Shown: positions 25,417-37,155 of the stretch, in pieces
Position numbering within the stretch: position 1 is the stretch's first letter
Layout of the letters: every line of letters begins with the position of its first letter
Assembly: GCF_018320785.1 (NCBI RefSeq)
Contig: NC_054881.1
Coordinates: 28,970,947 to 29,034,946 of the forward strand
Direction of reading: 5' to 3'
Length of the DNA: 64,000 nucleotides
From: Cheilinus undulatus
Lineage: Eukaryota > Chordata > Actinopteri > Labriformes > Labridae
Notes under the pieces: generated by a model
The model's input: only the letters and a program-made list of their open reading frames with translations
The model's database searches: none
Told to the model about the DNA's origin: nothing
Made by a program: the position numbers and the translations under genes

Positions 25417-25765
25417 GGGGATAGATCCACTAAGATTTTTGCATTGAGCAAATAGCGTCGAGTTTAGCGCGAGATTTGCGTCCACTAGTAGCTCCTCATT
25501 CGCACCTAATTCACTAAAGAAGTTGCATTTGAGGGGAACAATTTTGGCACTAAACTCTGAACATTTCTCCTCCAACTCCAGATTTACATACATGTAAACG
25601 CAGGGAGCTGTTTGCACAGCTGAGCAGTATGCATGCATTTTGTGTACAATTAGCTTGGATCTCCCCTTTGCACATGCTCTTTGGATAAGACCCAAACTTT
25701 TTTTGCCTTTTTCTCATCTCAAAAAATGCACAAAAAGCCATGCTATTATTTAGTGGATCTGCCCC
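25417..25765. mobile_element. 349-bp MITE with GGGG-AGATCCACTAA inverted ends
   Basis: The left end reads GGGGATAGATCCACTAA and the inverted right end reads GGGGCAGATCCACTAA. The interior has no transposase. The target duplication is not obvious. Confidence 0.6.
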
Positions 25766-27220
25766 AAAGTCTTATGAACGGTAAAGTAATAAATGACTGA
25801 AACAGTCCTCCTGTTTGAACTTACGCAGAGCTTCTTTCTCCCTGAACTATAGTCCTTGCAGTCATCAGAATTCAAGTAATTAAACATGAAGTGGGTCAGC
25901 AAAGCTTCATGTATGGGGCCATGGATTGGCCTGGATGTCTGTTTTGCCCAGTATTTGGCCTGGATGTTGTTTTACCCAAACAATTCTTGGTGGCTACAGA
26001 TTTACACATCACTGATGTAAGTATTTACACGGGGAAATCCTTGTTTAACTGCACTATTTTTGGTTCTGCATGTGCACTTTTTTGTTTGGATTGTGAATGT
26101 TGCCTGGCTTGTCCGTCCATCTCTATGTGTGCAGCACGTGTGGTATGTGTTAAATGAGGCTGTTACAGGCTGTTGTGAACTTATTGCAGAAAATTGTTGC
26201 ATTTAAATGAGTGTACATGATACGAGGAAATACTGGTGGTCTGAAGAATGGAATGTACAGTATGCCTTATAAAAATATACTGCAAGTTATTCCACACTAT
26301 TGACATTGTGTACATTACCAGTGACTTATGTTTGCAGTGGTCAGCACTGTCTTTTTTGCATGGTTGAATGTAAAATTCATTGTATCTACTTAAATCTATA
26401 ACATTTTTGCCTTGCAGTATAAAGGAGAATGTGAAAAAAGCAATATAAAAAATAAGAGAAAGAAATGGGGTACTTAGGATACATTCAAAAGCTTTGACAC
26501 AAAGGATGAAAGCTGAGTCAAGTTAGGGATCCTGAACAAATCCTGGACTTTGGCCAAAACATACTGAGGAACCAAGGAGAGATGTTGAGTGTGAGGTGTG
26601 TTGATTCTCTCTCTGTTTTAAAGCATCAACTTACAAGTCCAGAATCAGTAAGTTTACACAATGCTGAAAACACTTGGTCTATGGTGCTTGTTTGAATTAA
26701 ACTGGACTTGAAAAAAACATGTAAACATGTTTGTCCAACTGAACTTGGATTCTGGTGTATTTGTCACACAACTAGATCATGTGCAGTTTATTATGCACCT
26801 TTATTTGTTTGTGTTTGGCCCTTGCTGTATGGGCAGAAGTTTTTCTAAAAAAATATGTATGAATGTTATAAACCAGAACTGACAATAGACATGAATAGAA
26901 CGACACAGAAAGCAGGTAAAGAAACTTAGAGGGACAGTGATTAAAGATAAATGGGGAAGTACATAAAGACTTTGGAACAATGTATGTTTATTGTTAAAAC
27001 ACATATGAAACAGTTTAGAAATGTTATTTTGGGAACTTTCAGTGTGTTTATTGAAACACTTTAATGTAATATTTTCTCGAATTGGAAAGCTTTGCTAATA
27101 TTTTTGTTTTGTTTTTATTTACCTCCCTGTTCCTCCGCTGGTTTAGGTGATCTATTACTGGCAAGACAGGAAAATTAAAACTCATGAAACAATCAGTCCT
27201 AGCTTCTTTTGTCTGGATGC
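25766..27220. other. intergenic, nothing recognised
   Basis: AT-rich sequence with short random open frames only. Confidence 0.5.
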
Positions 27221-27229
27221 TAAACTGCA

Positions 27230-27571
27230 CATGCCCTATGGTTCATACCAGGCTTTAAAGTTGAACAGCATAAATGCACAGAAGAAAGCCAACTCTATCA
27301 TCTGCCATCGGATACCATCAGGCCTGGAGTGGCTAATCTGGAGAAGCAGGGGAATTCCTGGTGGGAACCTCATGCAAAGCTGGCATCCTATCAGTACCAG
27401 CTTGAAGTATCTGAGCTCTTCATAATGGTCCATTTTATATCACAAATGTTTGCAAATGGAGATTATGTGGCTAAGTGCTTGACTGTATATACGCATGGCA
27501 ACAGGCCTGATTGAAACACCAGAATTCAATAAATATCAGATGTGGCCAGATACTTTTTTTACTTTAGTGTA
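27230..27571 (+). mobile_element. decayed end of a Tc1/mariner-type nonautonomous element
   Basis: The right part carries the pattern CTAAGTGCTTGACTGTATA, GGCAACAGGCCTGATTG, AACACCAGAATTCAATAAAT and ends in ATACTTTTTTTACTTTAGTG. This resembles the 3' region of a common fish element that ends AATACTTTTGNCNATATAGTGTA. The left boundary is uncertain. Confidence 0.45.
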
Positions 27572-27636
27572 TATGCATATGTGATAAAATAGATATTAAA
27601 TAAAATAAATAAATATAAATTATAATTTCATTTTCC

Positions 27637-27822
27637 GGCGCGCCGGTAGTCGAGTGGTTAAGGCACACGCCATGTACACTGGCGACCGAGGTTCAAATCT
27701 GGCCCGTGGCACTATTTCCTGCATGTCTCTCCCCGCTCTCTTCCCTGTTTCCAACTCTATCCACTGTCCTATCTAATAAAGGCAAAAAGGCCAAAAATAA
27801 ATCTTTGAAAAAAAAAATAATG
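27637..27822 (+). mobile_element. tRNA-derived SINE
   Basis: A tRNA-like head has a box A (TAGTCGAGTGGTTAAGG, 27647-27663) and a box B (GGTTCAAATC, near 27691-27700). It is followed by a body with TTCCTGCATGTCTCTCCCC and a tail AATAAAGGCAAAAAGGCC ending in an A-rich run. The copy is bounded by a target duplication, TCATTTTCC (27628-27636 and 27823-27831), which shows target-primed insertion. The RNA polymerase III boxes are close to consensus and the duplication is intact, so this is a fairly young copy. Confidence 0.85.
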
Positions 27823-27831
27823 TCATTTTCC

Positions 27832-29690
27832 TTCTGGAACTTTATAACCTAACCCATCACAATATCATCAGCTGCAACAGCTGATCTGTGAGAGAAGAGT
27901 TGTTGTGGATGCGTAGGAAACCCACATTTATACAATGCAGAATAATATTCCCAGCATCACCTGCATAAAAACTATTAAAAGTAACAGAAGAGGGTTATAT
28001 CTAACATAATGAGCTTGCTACAAATCTAAAAATGTTAAAATATAGAGCAACAGGGTTTAAAAACTCTTTTTGTTGCCCACTGTTAACTCTGTTTAACAGT
28101 TTGTATAGAACACTCTGGACAAAGCGTCACCTGGAGAATGCAATGTGCAAAACATTGCATTTTTGTATGAAGTTAGAAATAAAAATTCACTTTGCATTCT
28201 CATTGCTGCTGCAATCCAGAACTCTGAATATCTGTAAATTCAGGCACACAGCAGACTTCACTAATCCCATGTGAATGCACTGCACAAAACACTGACCTCA
28301 GGGGGTATTTAAAAAAATGACCAAACATCCACTGGTAATTCTAGTGTTATGTTGTTAGTGGTATCCTGTGTGAACAGTGAACTTGTCAGTTTATTGTGAT
28401 TCTTTGTGTAACCTTATTCAATGAGCATTCTGACCGTATCCTAATTTTGATTTCTGTCTGCCCCCCCTTTGATTGCCTTTTGGATTGGATAATAACATTT
28501 ATACCAAGCCTACACTGGACAAACAACTTTGCATGTTATTTCCTTACTATTCCACTGTGTAAGTCATGAAATTTGGGTGCATCTCTCTGTTTCCTTTGGT
28601 TGTGTCAGGGAGGACACTGTATTTGAAAAGCATGTATACAGCAATTAAACACAGCTGCACAGGAAAAATAAATTCTCCAACTCCGTCAGACAGAGGGATT
28701 AGAGAATACCAGCACTTTAGCACTGCCAAAGACCCTTAAAACTGTAATATTACATTCATGCTGCTTAGCTAAACATCCCAACTAAAATTCATGAAAGACA
28801 GTGTTATAGAATCTAAAACTGTGGCTTACAACATGCAACATTATTTTTATGCTTCTAAACTGTTTCCATAATATTGTCCAAACAGCGCTCAGCTGTTGGA
28901 ATAATTAAAATGACTGTTGTTATTTGAAACTCTCAGCTGACAAGGAGAAAAAAAACATCTAGGAGTGGCTGTCAGATGCCTTGTGAATATTATCTGGATT
29001 TAATTTTAAGATTGCTTTGCTGAACTTGATTGTCAGGTCAGTGTAAAAGTCTGGTGTAATAATTTGATTAAAACCACAGTTAGCAATGTGACAACAACAC
29101 AAATGTATTAGGCTCTTAAGTTATGATTATAGATTAAACTGGCAGCTCACTATTTGTACCGTGGGGTTATATAAACAGGTAGTAGTGCTTAATGCTGATT
29201 GAAAAGTAAAGCATTGAGGGTGCTCATTTTTAAAAAGTGACGCTGTGCAAGTAAACAGCCCTGTCTGCATACCTCAATAGCCTAGCCTCTGAGTGCTGGT
29301 AATCTGGCTGGTCACACTCTTGAAATGGCTATTCTGACAGGCATCCTCTGTAGCTCATATACCATCAACAAGTTCCTTACACAGCCACGCCTCAGAAAGC
29401 CAGTTATCTTTTTTAAGGCTAAAAAAAAAAACAGTAGGATTTTTGATAATGATAAAACATGTTCCCTTTTCTTGAAGGTCTGCTGAAATGTGAATATTTT
29501 TTTTGTTATATCAGCTAAAAAAAATAAGATTTGACAGGAACAAACAAAAATCAGCAGTTGCCCCGTGTTCATTATTCAAAGATAATATTTGTATTTCCTC
29601 AAAAGCTTTTAAATACAAGAGTTAAAGCAACAGTCATCTGTAATGTTTTGCCAGTTCAGCCTTCATCCCTTCCATTCACTGGTTCAATCT
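27832..29690. other. intergenic, nothing recognised
   Basis: No gene, RNA or complete mobile element was identified. Confidence 0.5.
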
Positions 29691-29691
29691 G

Positions 29692-29838
29692 AGGTCAGGG
29701 GGAAAACACTGTGTTCCCTTCTGTCAAACTCATCTCAGACTGTTTTTCCTCTCCCAGTGTCCGAGTCTCTCTCTCTTTGTGTCTCAGTGTTATCTGTGAA
29801 AAAACTCCAAAACGATTAATGGTCAGGGTGCTCTCTGA
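29692..29838 (+). repeat. left arm of a distant inverted repeat
   Basis: This arm matches the reverse complement of 32727-32856 with only scattered differences. Shared blocks are GGTCAGGGGG-AAACACTG, CTCAGACTGTTTTT, CAGTGTCCGAGTCT and CTCTTTGTGTCTCAGTGTTA. It is either one end of a large element or an independent inverted insertion of the same repeat. Confidence 0.7.
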
Positions 29839-30639
29839 GAAAACACACAACACTGCCAAGTCACATGGCATGTAACACAAAGTTGAATCATATCAAAATG
29901 ATCCCCTTTTATGCTTACATATTAAATTGATAGGGAGGAAAACAGCTGAAGAGATTTTGAAAACCATGACCATGAGGCTTTTTATGCATAAGACTATTTG
30001 TACCATGTGCTCAACTCCTGTCTGAACAGTTGAATTTGTTGCGTTATTTTTTCTTAAGGTGTTTCTGGAAATTTCAGATGCATTACCCACCTGCTGGATA
30101 GAGCAGGGCTGATATACAGTATATTGTAACAATGAGCAAGCCTCTTTGTTGAAGCACTTCCTCCACACCCCACATAGCCGGCATGTTCTCCAGCTGGCAG
30201 ATCACTGATCAGCTGTTTGGGTTTATCATACACAACTCAACTTTAGTTTTGTAGAGTGGACTGATGCTTCGATCCTATTTCAGACCATTTTAATTAGACC
30301 AACAAATGTTAAAGATGATCTGTCTTATATAGCACAGTAATTGCTATAAAGTGCAATATTACAATTCAGTTTTCCTTCTCAACAACCAACCCTAGTGTAC
30401 TTTTACCAAGTAAACATTATATTAGGGCTGTTGGTTGTGTCTTTATGTGATTCAGATTCATTTTTAAAAAAGAACGAGAAAAGAGTATGATCCTAATACT
30501 TTCTTTAAACAGAAATTTTCCCCTGCAAGAATGTCACCCAGGCAGTATGTCTCCAGTCATACACATGATGGATGAGAATGACTTTGATATACATTATCAC
30601 TGAAGATTTAAAGTTTATTTCAGTGGGGATTTTTAAAGT

Positions 30640-32580
30640 TCATATCCAGCTGGTACAAATATATTTTCTAAGTAAATTTCTAAAATATATTTTAGTGGTG
30701 AACCTTTTCAAAGAACATGGCAGCTTATTCCACTGACTGGAAGCCCTGTACAAAACTGTTTTCTGCATAACACATGTTCTCTGTACAGAAAATATAAAGG
30801 GATCATGCCAGACCTGCCTTGTAATATGACTGTGTATGCTATTGAGATCTGACTGTAAAGGCTTTTTGGCTTTACCGTAGTGTTTATGCAACAAAAAATG
30901 TCTCATAATTAGTCTACCCTCAACTTTTAGCTATGAAAGAGCTTCATGTATATTGGCAATGCTCACAGGGCTAAATGTGTAGCTTTGTTTACATAAGTTG
31001 GAGTTTGTGCATGTCTTTCCTAAATTCATACGACCAGATGACAGAATAAAAATCAGGATGAGACAAAACTAATGATTGAATTACCTGTCTAACTGAAATA
31101 TTTGTCATGAAACAATCACATCTTCTAATGGTGGAAACAGCTCTTCTCATGTTAATATGACAAGACCAGTTTAGCTGCTTATCGAGGGCGACACCAAGAA
31201 GTTTAACTTTGTGAACCTGCTCCAAATCAACATCTGTCATGTTCAGAGACAAAGGCAGCTTGTTTTAATGATACACAGTGCAGATCACTTTGTAATGATA
31301 CAGTTAATTGATGTATGTTGTGGGCTGCTGTGTATAATGTTGAGTCATCCGTGTACGTTATTATCTTCCTAAGACCCTGTGTGCACATATAAGGACAATG
31401 TGGCTTTCCTACAACACAGTAATACATTCTGAACAATTAAATGAAATTCCTAAGTTGACATAACTTTCTCAGGATGTCTGGAATATTCACTTTGAAGTTG
31501 TCAGGAAATTTCCTGCACATTTTTGTGGATGTTTGAGTTGTTTGGCAGAATGCTTTTAAATGTTTTGGTATTTTTGTGTGATTTTGAGGAATCAATATTA
31601 TTAGAAAATTTTTGGAAATTTAGGTGTAGGGAAGTTTCTTTGAAATTTTCCTGACTTTTTAGGGAATTTGTTTGGATTTTCTTGAGGAAATATGTTTGGA
31701 GATTTCATAATTTTCCATGATATTTTGAGGATGTTTTTGTGAATTTGATTCAAAATTTTGGGGAATTTGCTTGAAAATTCTTAGGAATTTTATGTTAATC
31801 TTTGGGTCCTTTAAAAAAGCTTATTGAAAAAATTGTGGAATATTTTAGGACATTTTTGGATATTTTTTGAGGGATTTTTGAAATTCCACAGAAATGTTTT
31901 GGTAATGGATAGAAATTTTATTGAATTTGGAGGATTTTTTAAAGGGAACTTTCCAGAATCCACAACATTTAGAAGAAATTTGGTTCATATAAGGCCTTAA
32001 CAAGTTCTTTCATCAGAAAAAAGAGTACACCATATTTATTAATGACTGACTTAATTTCTCACTGTCAGAGGCCCCCTCAAGTGGCTGAAACACACTCAAA
32101 ATGTATTTAAAAAGTCAAAATATTAATAAAATTAATATTTCTTATGTTTTCTAAAGTAAGATAAGCCTATTGTCCACAGATGCAGACATCATATTTTGAT
32201 GAAAATGACTTCCTGTTTAAAGACAAGGTTTAGGTTTTATATTTATCCAGTCCTACTGATCCAAATAAGTGGGAAAAAATAAACATGCATTCTAAACAAA
32301 AGCTCAGGTCTCAGGAGGTGAATGATGATTTATTTCATACCAAGGATAAATCATATGTAAAAATGAATAACAGAATTGACCAAGGCAGCCACCTTGGGGA
32401 ACACCACACTTTAGCCTCCAGCCTTGTACTGGGAAAACTACCATTAAGATAGAACTGGGAGTACACTGGGAGTACCCACTGAAAGATTTCTTTTTATCTC
32501 TTGATATTGCTATGATTTTTGCAACTTTCCAGACTTGGGGGCATACTAGTTTTAAGCTGAGGTTAAAATATGGCATACAG
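30640..32580 (-). mobile_element. LINE remnant with decayed reverse transcriptase
   Basis: Read on the minus strand, the reverse transcriptase motifs appear in the correct order. They are a VWKVAKI block near 32520, GVPQG at 32391-32405, the catalytic YxDD box as YTDD at 31344-31355, then VKLLGVALDKQLNWS and the QxLVLSHPDFYSVIWS thumb region near 31060-31210, and a C-terminal SSQWNKLPCSLKRF block near 30715. The order and motifs fit a fish jockey/CR1-superfamily LINE. The frame is broken into at least four pieces, and an AT-rich segment (31440-32010) lies between motifs. The copy is dead. Confidence 0.75.
31440..32010. repeat. irregular GGAATTTT-type low-complexity insert in the LINE
   Basis: About 570 bases are dominated by variants of TTTTGGAAATTT, GAGGAATTT and GATGTTTTTG, in no fixed period. 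It lies between the catalytic and upstream parts of the LINE reverse transcriptase, so it was gained after the LINE inserted. Confidence 0.55.
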
Positions 32581-32726
32581 GTTCAGAAATGTCTGCAGCA
32601 AAAGTTCCATAATTAAGTTGTCTAATGTGGTCCCTTTTTAACCTCAAAGGTGTGTCTTCCCCACACCTTAGCTCAACCCATAAAAGACCATACTTTACTT
32701 TAAAATCAATAAATGCTGCAGTAGTG

Positions 32727-32856
32727 AGAGCACTGTGACCATTTATCTTTTTTCACAGGTAACACTGAGACACAAAGAGAGGAAGACTCGGACACTGAGA
32801 GAAAAAAACAGTCTGAGACGAATTTGAAACACAAAACAGTGTTTCCCCCCTGACCT
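32727..32856 (-). repeat. right arm of a distant inverted repeat
   Basis: Inverted partner of 29692-29838; the two arms enclose about 2.9 kb holding the LINE remnant. The outermost GGTCAGG is kept in both arms. Confidence 0.7.
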
Positions 32857-34285
32857 AAAACAACACCAACACTGAAACAACAACAAACCTTTTTATTATG
32901 ATAAAGATATTTTATTTAGTGGCCGGGTCTTTCAATGAAGTTCCCTTGTGACACATCAACTAGCCATCATTCTCTATGACTGCAGGACTGGTTAAACTAT
33001 ACTTTACATTTCCACTTTACATACACATCAAGGGCATCATGGATATTCATCTGCAAATGACTCAATCTGAATGTCTGCACCGTATATCCAATGAATGCAG
33101 AGTGATTGCATGTGAGCTTTTACCTGCAGAGTGCATGAATCAGTAGTAACTTGTGTTTTTTTGTGCAGATTAGAATTAACATTTAGGAGTGCATCCATGT
33201 GTTTTGAGAAGAGCTGAGTGGGTGCTGTATGTGTATTAGTCTGCAATCTGCATTTATCATTATCATCATCATATCAGTAACTCTAAACCTTCTTTCCTCT
33301 TCCTGTCATCCCCCTCAGTCTCCATCCAGCCCCACTTTGCCTCATCCCTCACCTCTTCTCATCATTCTCTTTCTTCAGGCATTTTTCTTTCAGTGCATTC
33401 CTGTAAAACTCCTGATAAAGATTAAATTAGATAGTGATGTGATAATTATTGTTGGTAATATGATCATTATTATATTTTGCTGAGAATAGTATTTCTTATA
33501 GGGATCAAAGATGGATGGGAATTGAGGTTTCTTGGAAAAGGCTTGTTTTCATAGTGCTGGACATTTTTCCTCTCAGTGATAGTATCATTGTACTCGCAGA
33601 TATTCTCATCGTTGCCTCAATTTTCACTGATGTCAGTGTTTACTTTGGTTAGCATTGTGTTACCATAACCTATTGTGATGGTTGCCAAAACACAGAAAAT
33701 AACATCCAACTTGTAAAAAAAACACAGACTTTCCTGTAAACCAGCAGTCATTCATGTAAAAATGATGTGACATCATCCTTTCACTGGTGGGAAAACCGAC
33801 ACTGGAGGACATAATTAAACTGATTGAGTTCACTGCTGCCACTATGTAGTATTGTGTGTTGGTCAGATAGACACAGAGAAGCAGAAAGAGATGTGAGCCC
33901 TGGATGAGGTAGGCTACAGAGTGGAAATCCAGAGTTTTGGAAACATGATTTCCTGTGGAAACAGTGATGTCATGAAAGTCTGTCTTTCACACACACATGC
34001 ACACACACAAACACATTGTGAATAAGCTTTTTTCCATTCTCTGTTAATGTCATTAACGTAGCTTTCTATGTTAGCTTTGCTAAAAACGGCTGTATTGTTT
34101 CTTGTTTAATATTCTGATAAACCTAACGTGGCACCACTATTTATCAAAAGCTAGACTTTATCTGGTTTTCTGATACTGTGGTGAAACGTTGAACTGTGGC
34201 AAAATAACAAGTGAAATACTATGGCTGGCCACATGGTTTTCAGATCTTAAACAATTAAATAAATGCTTAAGACCACAGTCATGAA
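32857..34285. other. intergenic, nothing recognised
   Basis: No gene was recognised. A short CA-rich patch lies near 33990-34015. Confidence 0.5.
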
Positions 34286-34751
34286 ACTATTTAAAACAGT
34301 TTTTCATCTTATAACCCACCAGATGACATAACCGTCTCAGCTCTTGCTGATATTTCTAAATGGATGAAGGAACATCACCTTCAGCTCAACCTGTCCAAGA
34401 CTGAGCTGACTGTCATTCCAGCCACTCCCACCATGCAACCACAGATCAATATCTAGCTTGGATCAAATAAACTCCAGCCCATTAAGTCTGGGTATCATGA
34501 TTGATGACCAGCCAACCTTCGAAGTTCATGCAGCCTTGATTGCTCAGTCTTGCCGATTTACCCTCTGTAGCATCAAGAGGATCAGACCCTACCTGTGACA
34601 GAGCCTCAACACAGCTCCTGGTACAGGCTCTTGCACTGACTACCGCAGTTCATTTCTGGCAGGCTTCCCCGCATGTACATTAAGACCTCTGCACATGATT
34701 CAGAAAGCAGCAGCACGCCTGGTCTTCAGCCAACCCAGGACAGGCACTCTA
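34286..34751 (+). mobile_element. L2-like LINE remnant, left part
   Basis: Plus-strand translation follows the late reverse transcriptase region of fish L2-type LINEs. It contains a WMKEHHLQLNLSKTEL block near 34360-34410, IMIDDQPTF near 34497, SCRFTLCSIKRIRPYL near 34550 and IQKAAARLVFSQP near 34700-34735. Stops and frameshifts are present. The LINE is cut at the TA at 34750-34751 by a 10-kb element and continues at 44872. Confidence 0.8.
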
Positions 34752-35560
34752 CACTGTAAAAAAAATTCCGTTAAATTTACGGTAAAACGCTGGCAGCTGT
34801 GGTTACCAGAGATTTACTGTAAAAATTACGGTGAGAATGTATGAGAAAAAACGGTGTTTTCATTCTACAACTGTAAATATTACAGTTCAAACCTGTTTTT
34901 TTTTAACTGTAAATTTCTGTTAAAAAAATACAATATTGTAACCATTTATACAAGGATTTGCTGTAAAAATAACAGTTATACTGTAACCATATTTACGGTA
35001 ATTTGCTGTACAACTTACTGTAATTTGATGTAGAAGTTACAGCTCTATTACAACATTTTCTACAGGGATTGGCTGTAAAAATAACGATAATGAAACAAAC
35101 CTGTTTACGGTAAATTACTGTAAAAACACCAGAAATCCTGTAAACCTAAATACAATCTATCTCAGTAATAAAAACAGTAGACCCGTATAATGTTAAACGG
35201 TATTTTATTATAACTACTTAAATTTTACAGTAAATTACTGGCAGCTGTGGTTACCAGAAATTTACCGTAAAAAATACAGTACAAAACATGAGAAATTACA
35301 GCTGATATTTGCAGATTTTACGGTAGTAGCAAAATACTGCCCAACTTTAAATTTTACAGTAAATTACTGGCAGCTGTGGTTACCAGAAATTTACTGTAAA
35401 AAATACAGGACAAAACATGAGAAATTACAGCTGATGTTTGCAGATTTTACAGTAGTAGCTTAATACTGCCTTACTTTAAATTTTACGGTAAATTACCAGC
35501 AGCTGTGGTTGCCAGAAATTTACTGTAAAAATACAGTACAAAACATGTGAAATTTCAGTT
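34752..35560. repeat. left subterminal repeat region of the CACTG element
   Basis: Dense copies of TTTACGGTAA / TTACTGTAAAA in both orientations. A longer unit of about 120 bp containing GGCAGCTGTGGTTACCAG is repeated at about 34790, 35240, 35370 and 35500. In CACTA elements such arrays are binding sites for the transposition proteins; that role here is inferred. Confidence 0.75.
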
Positions 35561-35812
35561 AATTTGCTAGATTTTTGCAGTAGTGCCCTAATACACCTAC
35601 TTTTAACAAAAGATTCAAGCTCTCTGATAAACAATAAGAAACTCTGCAGTTATATGTTTGCAATAAAAAACCTTTCAACACATCTGATAACTTGTCTGTA
35701 TACTCACAAAGCAGTTTAGATCTTGGAAAAAAAAGCTTGTGTCCAAATGTATGACAGGTAGTCCTTGGTGTAATGCATGAAGATGAAACAAAGTCACTTG
35801 CCCCTAAATGAT

Positions 35813-35947
35813 TCAAGAGTAATGAGTCCAGTCTTGACTGAAGAAGGCCTTCCACTTGGGAAGCTTCACATGGCCAAGAAACTTCATCTTCTTGAAGACT
35901 CGAGCACAGTTCATCAGGTGTTCTACTTTGGACTGGCTCCATCCTCT
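35813..35947 (-). CDS. candidate terminal exon of an unknown gene inside the CACTG element
   Basis: On the minus strand a good acceptor (pyrimidine-rich, CCTGCAG) is followed by 45 codons ending in TGA at 35815-35813. The reading opens in phase 0, matching the two upstream exon candidates. The peptide starts RGWSQSKVEHLMNC and ends QDWTHYS. Basic and aromatic residues alternate (KKMKF, KLPKWKAFF), and third codon positions favour G/C, as real coding DNA does. I do not recognise the family. Another minus frame across the same DNA stays open for 127 codons, so the frame is not certain. The intron to the next exon, about 4.2 kb, is swollen by nested repeats. Confidence 0.4.
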   Translation of the reverse strand, partial: RGWSQSKVEHLMNCARVFKKMKFLGHVKLPKWKAFFSQDWTHYS

Positions 35948-36399
35948 CTGCAGGAAGTACATATACAAAACAAAGTTAGAGTGATTCAGTGCTTCAGTTT
36001 AATGCCTACACAGATGTAAATTTGAGAAAACTAGGCTCTAATAAGCCATGCTTACAATCAGCACAACAGAATAAAATAAACAGTGTGTACAGTACATACA
36101 GATCATTTCTATAATAGAATATGGTGAAGAAACGCAAATGTACCCACAAGTGCCAGCTATTAAGTCAGCAATCACCTAACAACAGCCAATTACTTTTTCC
36201 GTTATTGATTATAATGAGACAGTTATGACATATTAATTGCAATTTGCTTTTCCTTTATAGTTTAGAGCTGTGGTGCCCAGGCTTGTATCCACTGAGCTCC
36301 CCCCTCCTTCACATATCCAAGAAGATATGGACCCACACAAAAAAGTGACATAGCTATTGCTGTAAAAACTAAACATAAATTTGAATTGATGTCATTATT

Positions 36400-36890
36400 T
36401 AAAGCAGTTTTAATTTTGGCAGATATTTTTAATTTTAGTCTTAGTTTTAGTCTTTAAGTGAAATGAATTTTAGTTTCAGTCACATTTTAGTAATTTCTGT
36501 CCATTTAGTTTTAGTCCATAAAAAGTCCTCACATTTTAATGCTTGGACTTTTAGTCCAAGCATTTATTGTCTTGCTTAAATCTGGTACCAAGTCATAGTG
36601 GGATGTTCTCTGCACCCTGCCAAACCTGGGGTCCCTGCTTTCTACAGCTGAGAGAGAGAAGAGCTACAGCTGCATTGTTTTTTGACAGAATTACCCACAG
36701 TGGAGAGATATCATGGATTTTGAATGTCCGAAAACTACATTACATTCTAGTCAAAAACTAAACTTAGTTTTTGTCAGTTTTAGTCATCACAGATCTATTT
36801 TTGTTAGTCTTAGTCTAGTTTTTGTCATGGAAAACAAAGCTGTCAATGAACATTTTTAGTCATAGTTTTAGTCAGAAATTAACACTGATT
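36400..36890. repeat. TTTTAGTC-rich nonautonomous element
   Basis: Both shoulders are rich in TTAGTTTTAGTC motifs, a pattern of a common fish MITE. A perfect hairpin with arms GCTTGGACT and AGTCCAAGC lies at 36541-36561. It is nested in the CACTG element. Confidence 0.5.
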
Positions 36891-37155
36891 TAAAGCTACA
36901 CACAATAGCCCAAACCACAAGTGTTAGCAAAAGACCTTGGTATGAACCATTCATAAGGGTTATATTGTGATTTTAGGTAGTTGAACCACAAGATAAATAT
37001 TTGCAAACTATGCTCTTTATTTATATATTTACTTGTAAGACCACCCAAATAAATATAGAATTTGCTTTTACATGTAAATATAATATATAATTTTATATAT
37101 AATTTCTATATAATTTCCCTTCGGGGATGAATAAAGTTATTATTGTATTGTATTA

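Noticed and set aside
27637-27822. Functional tRNA gene
   Set aside because: Box A and box B are present, but no tRNA body folds through; the long tail, A-rich end and target duplication identify a SINE.
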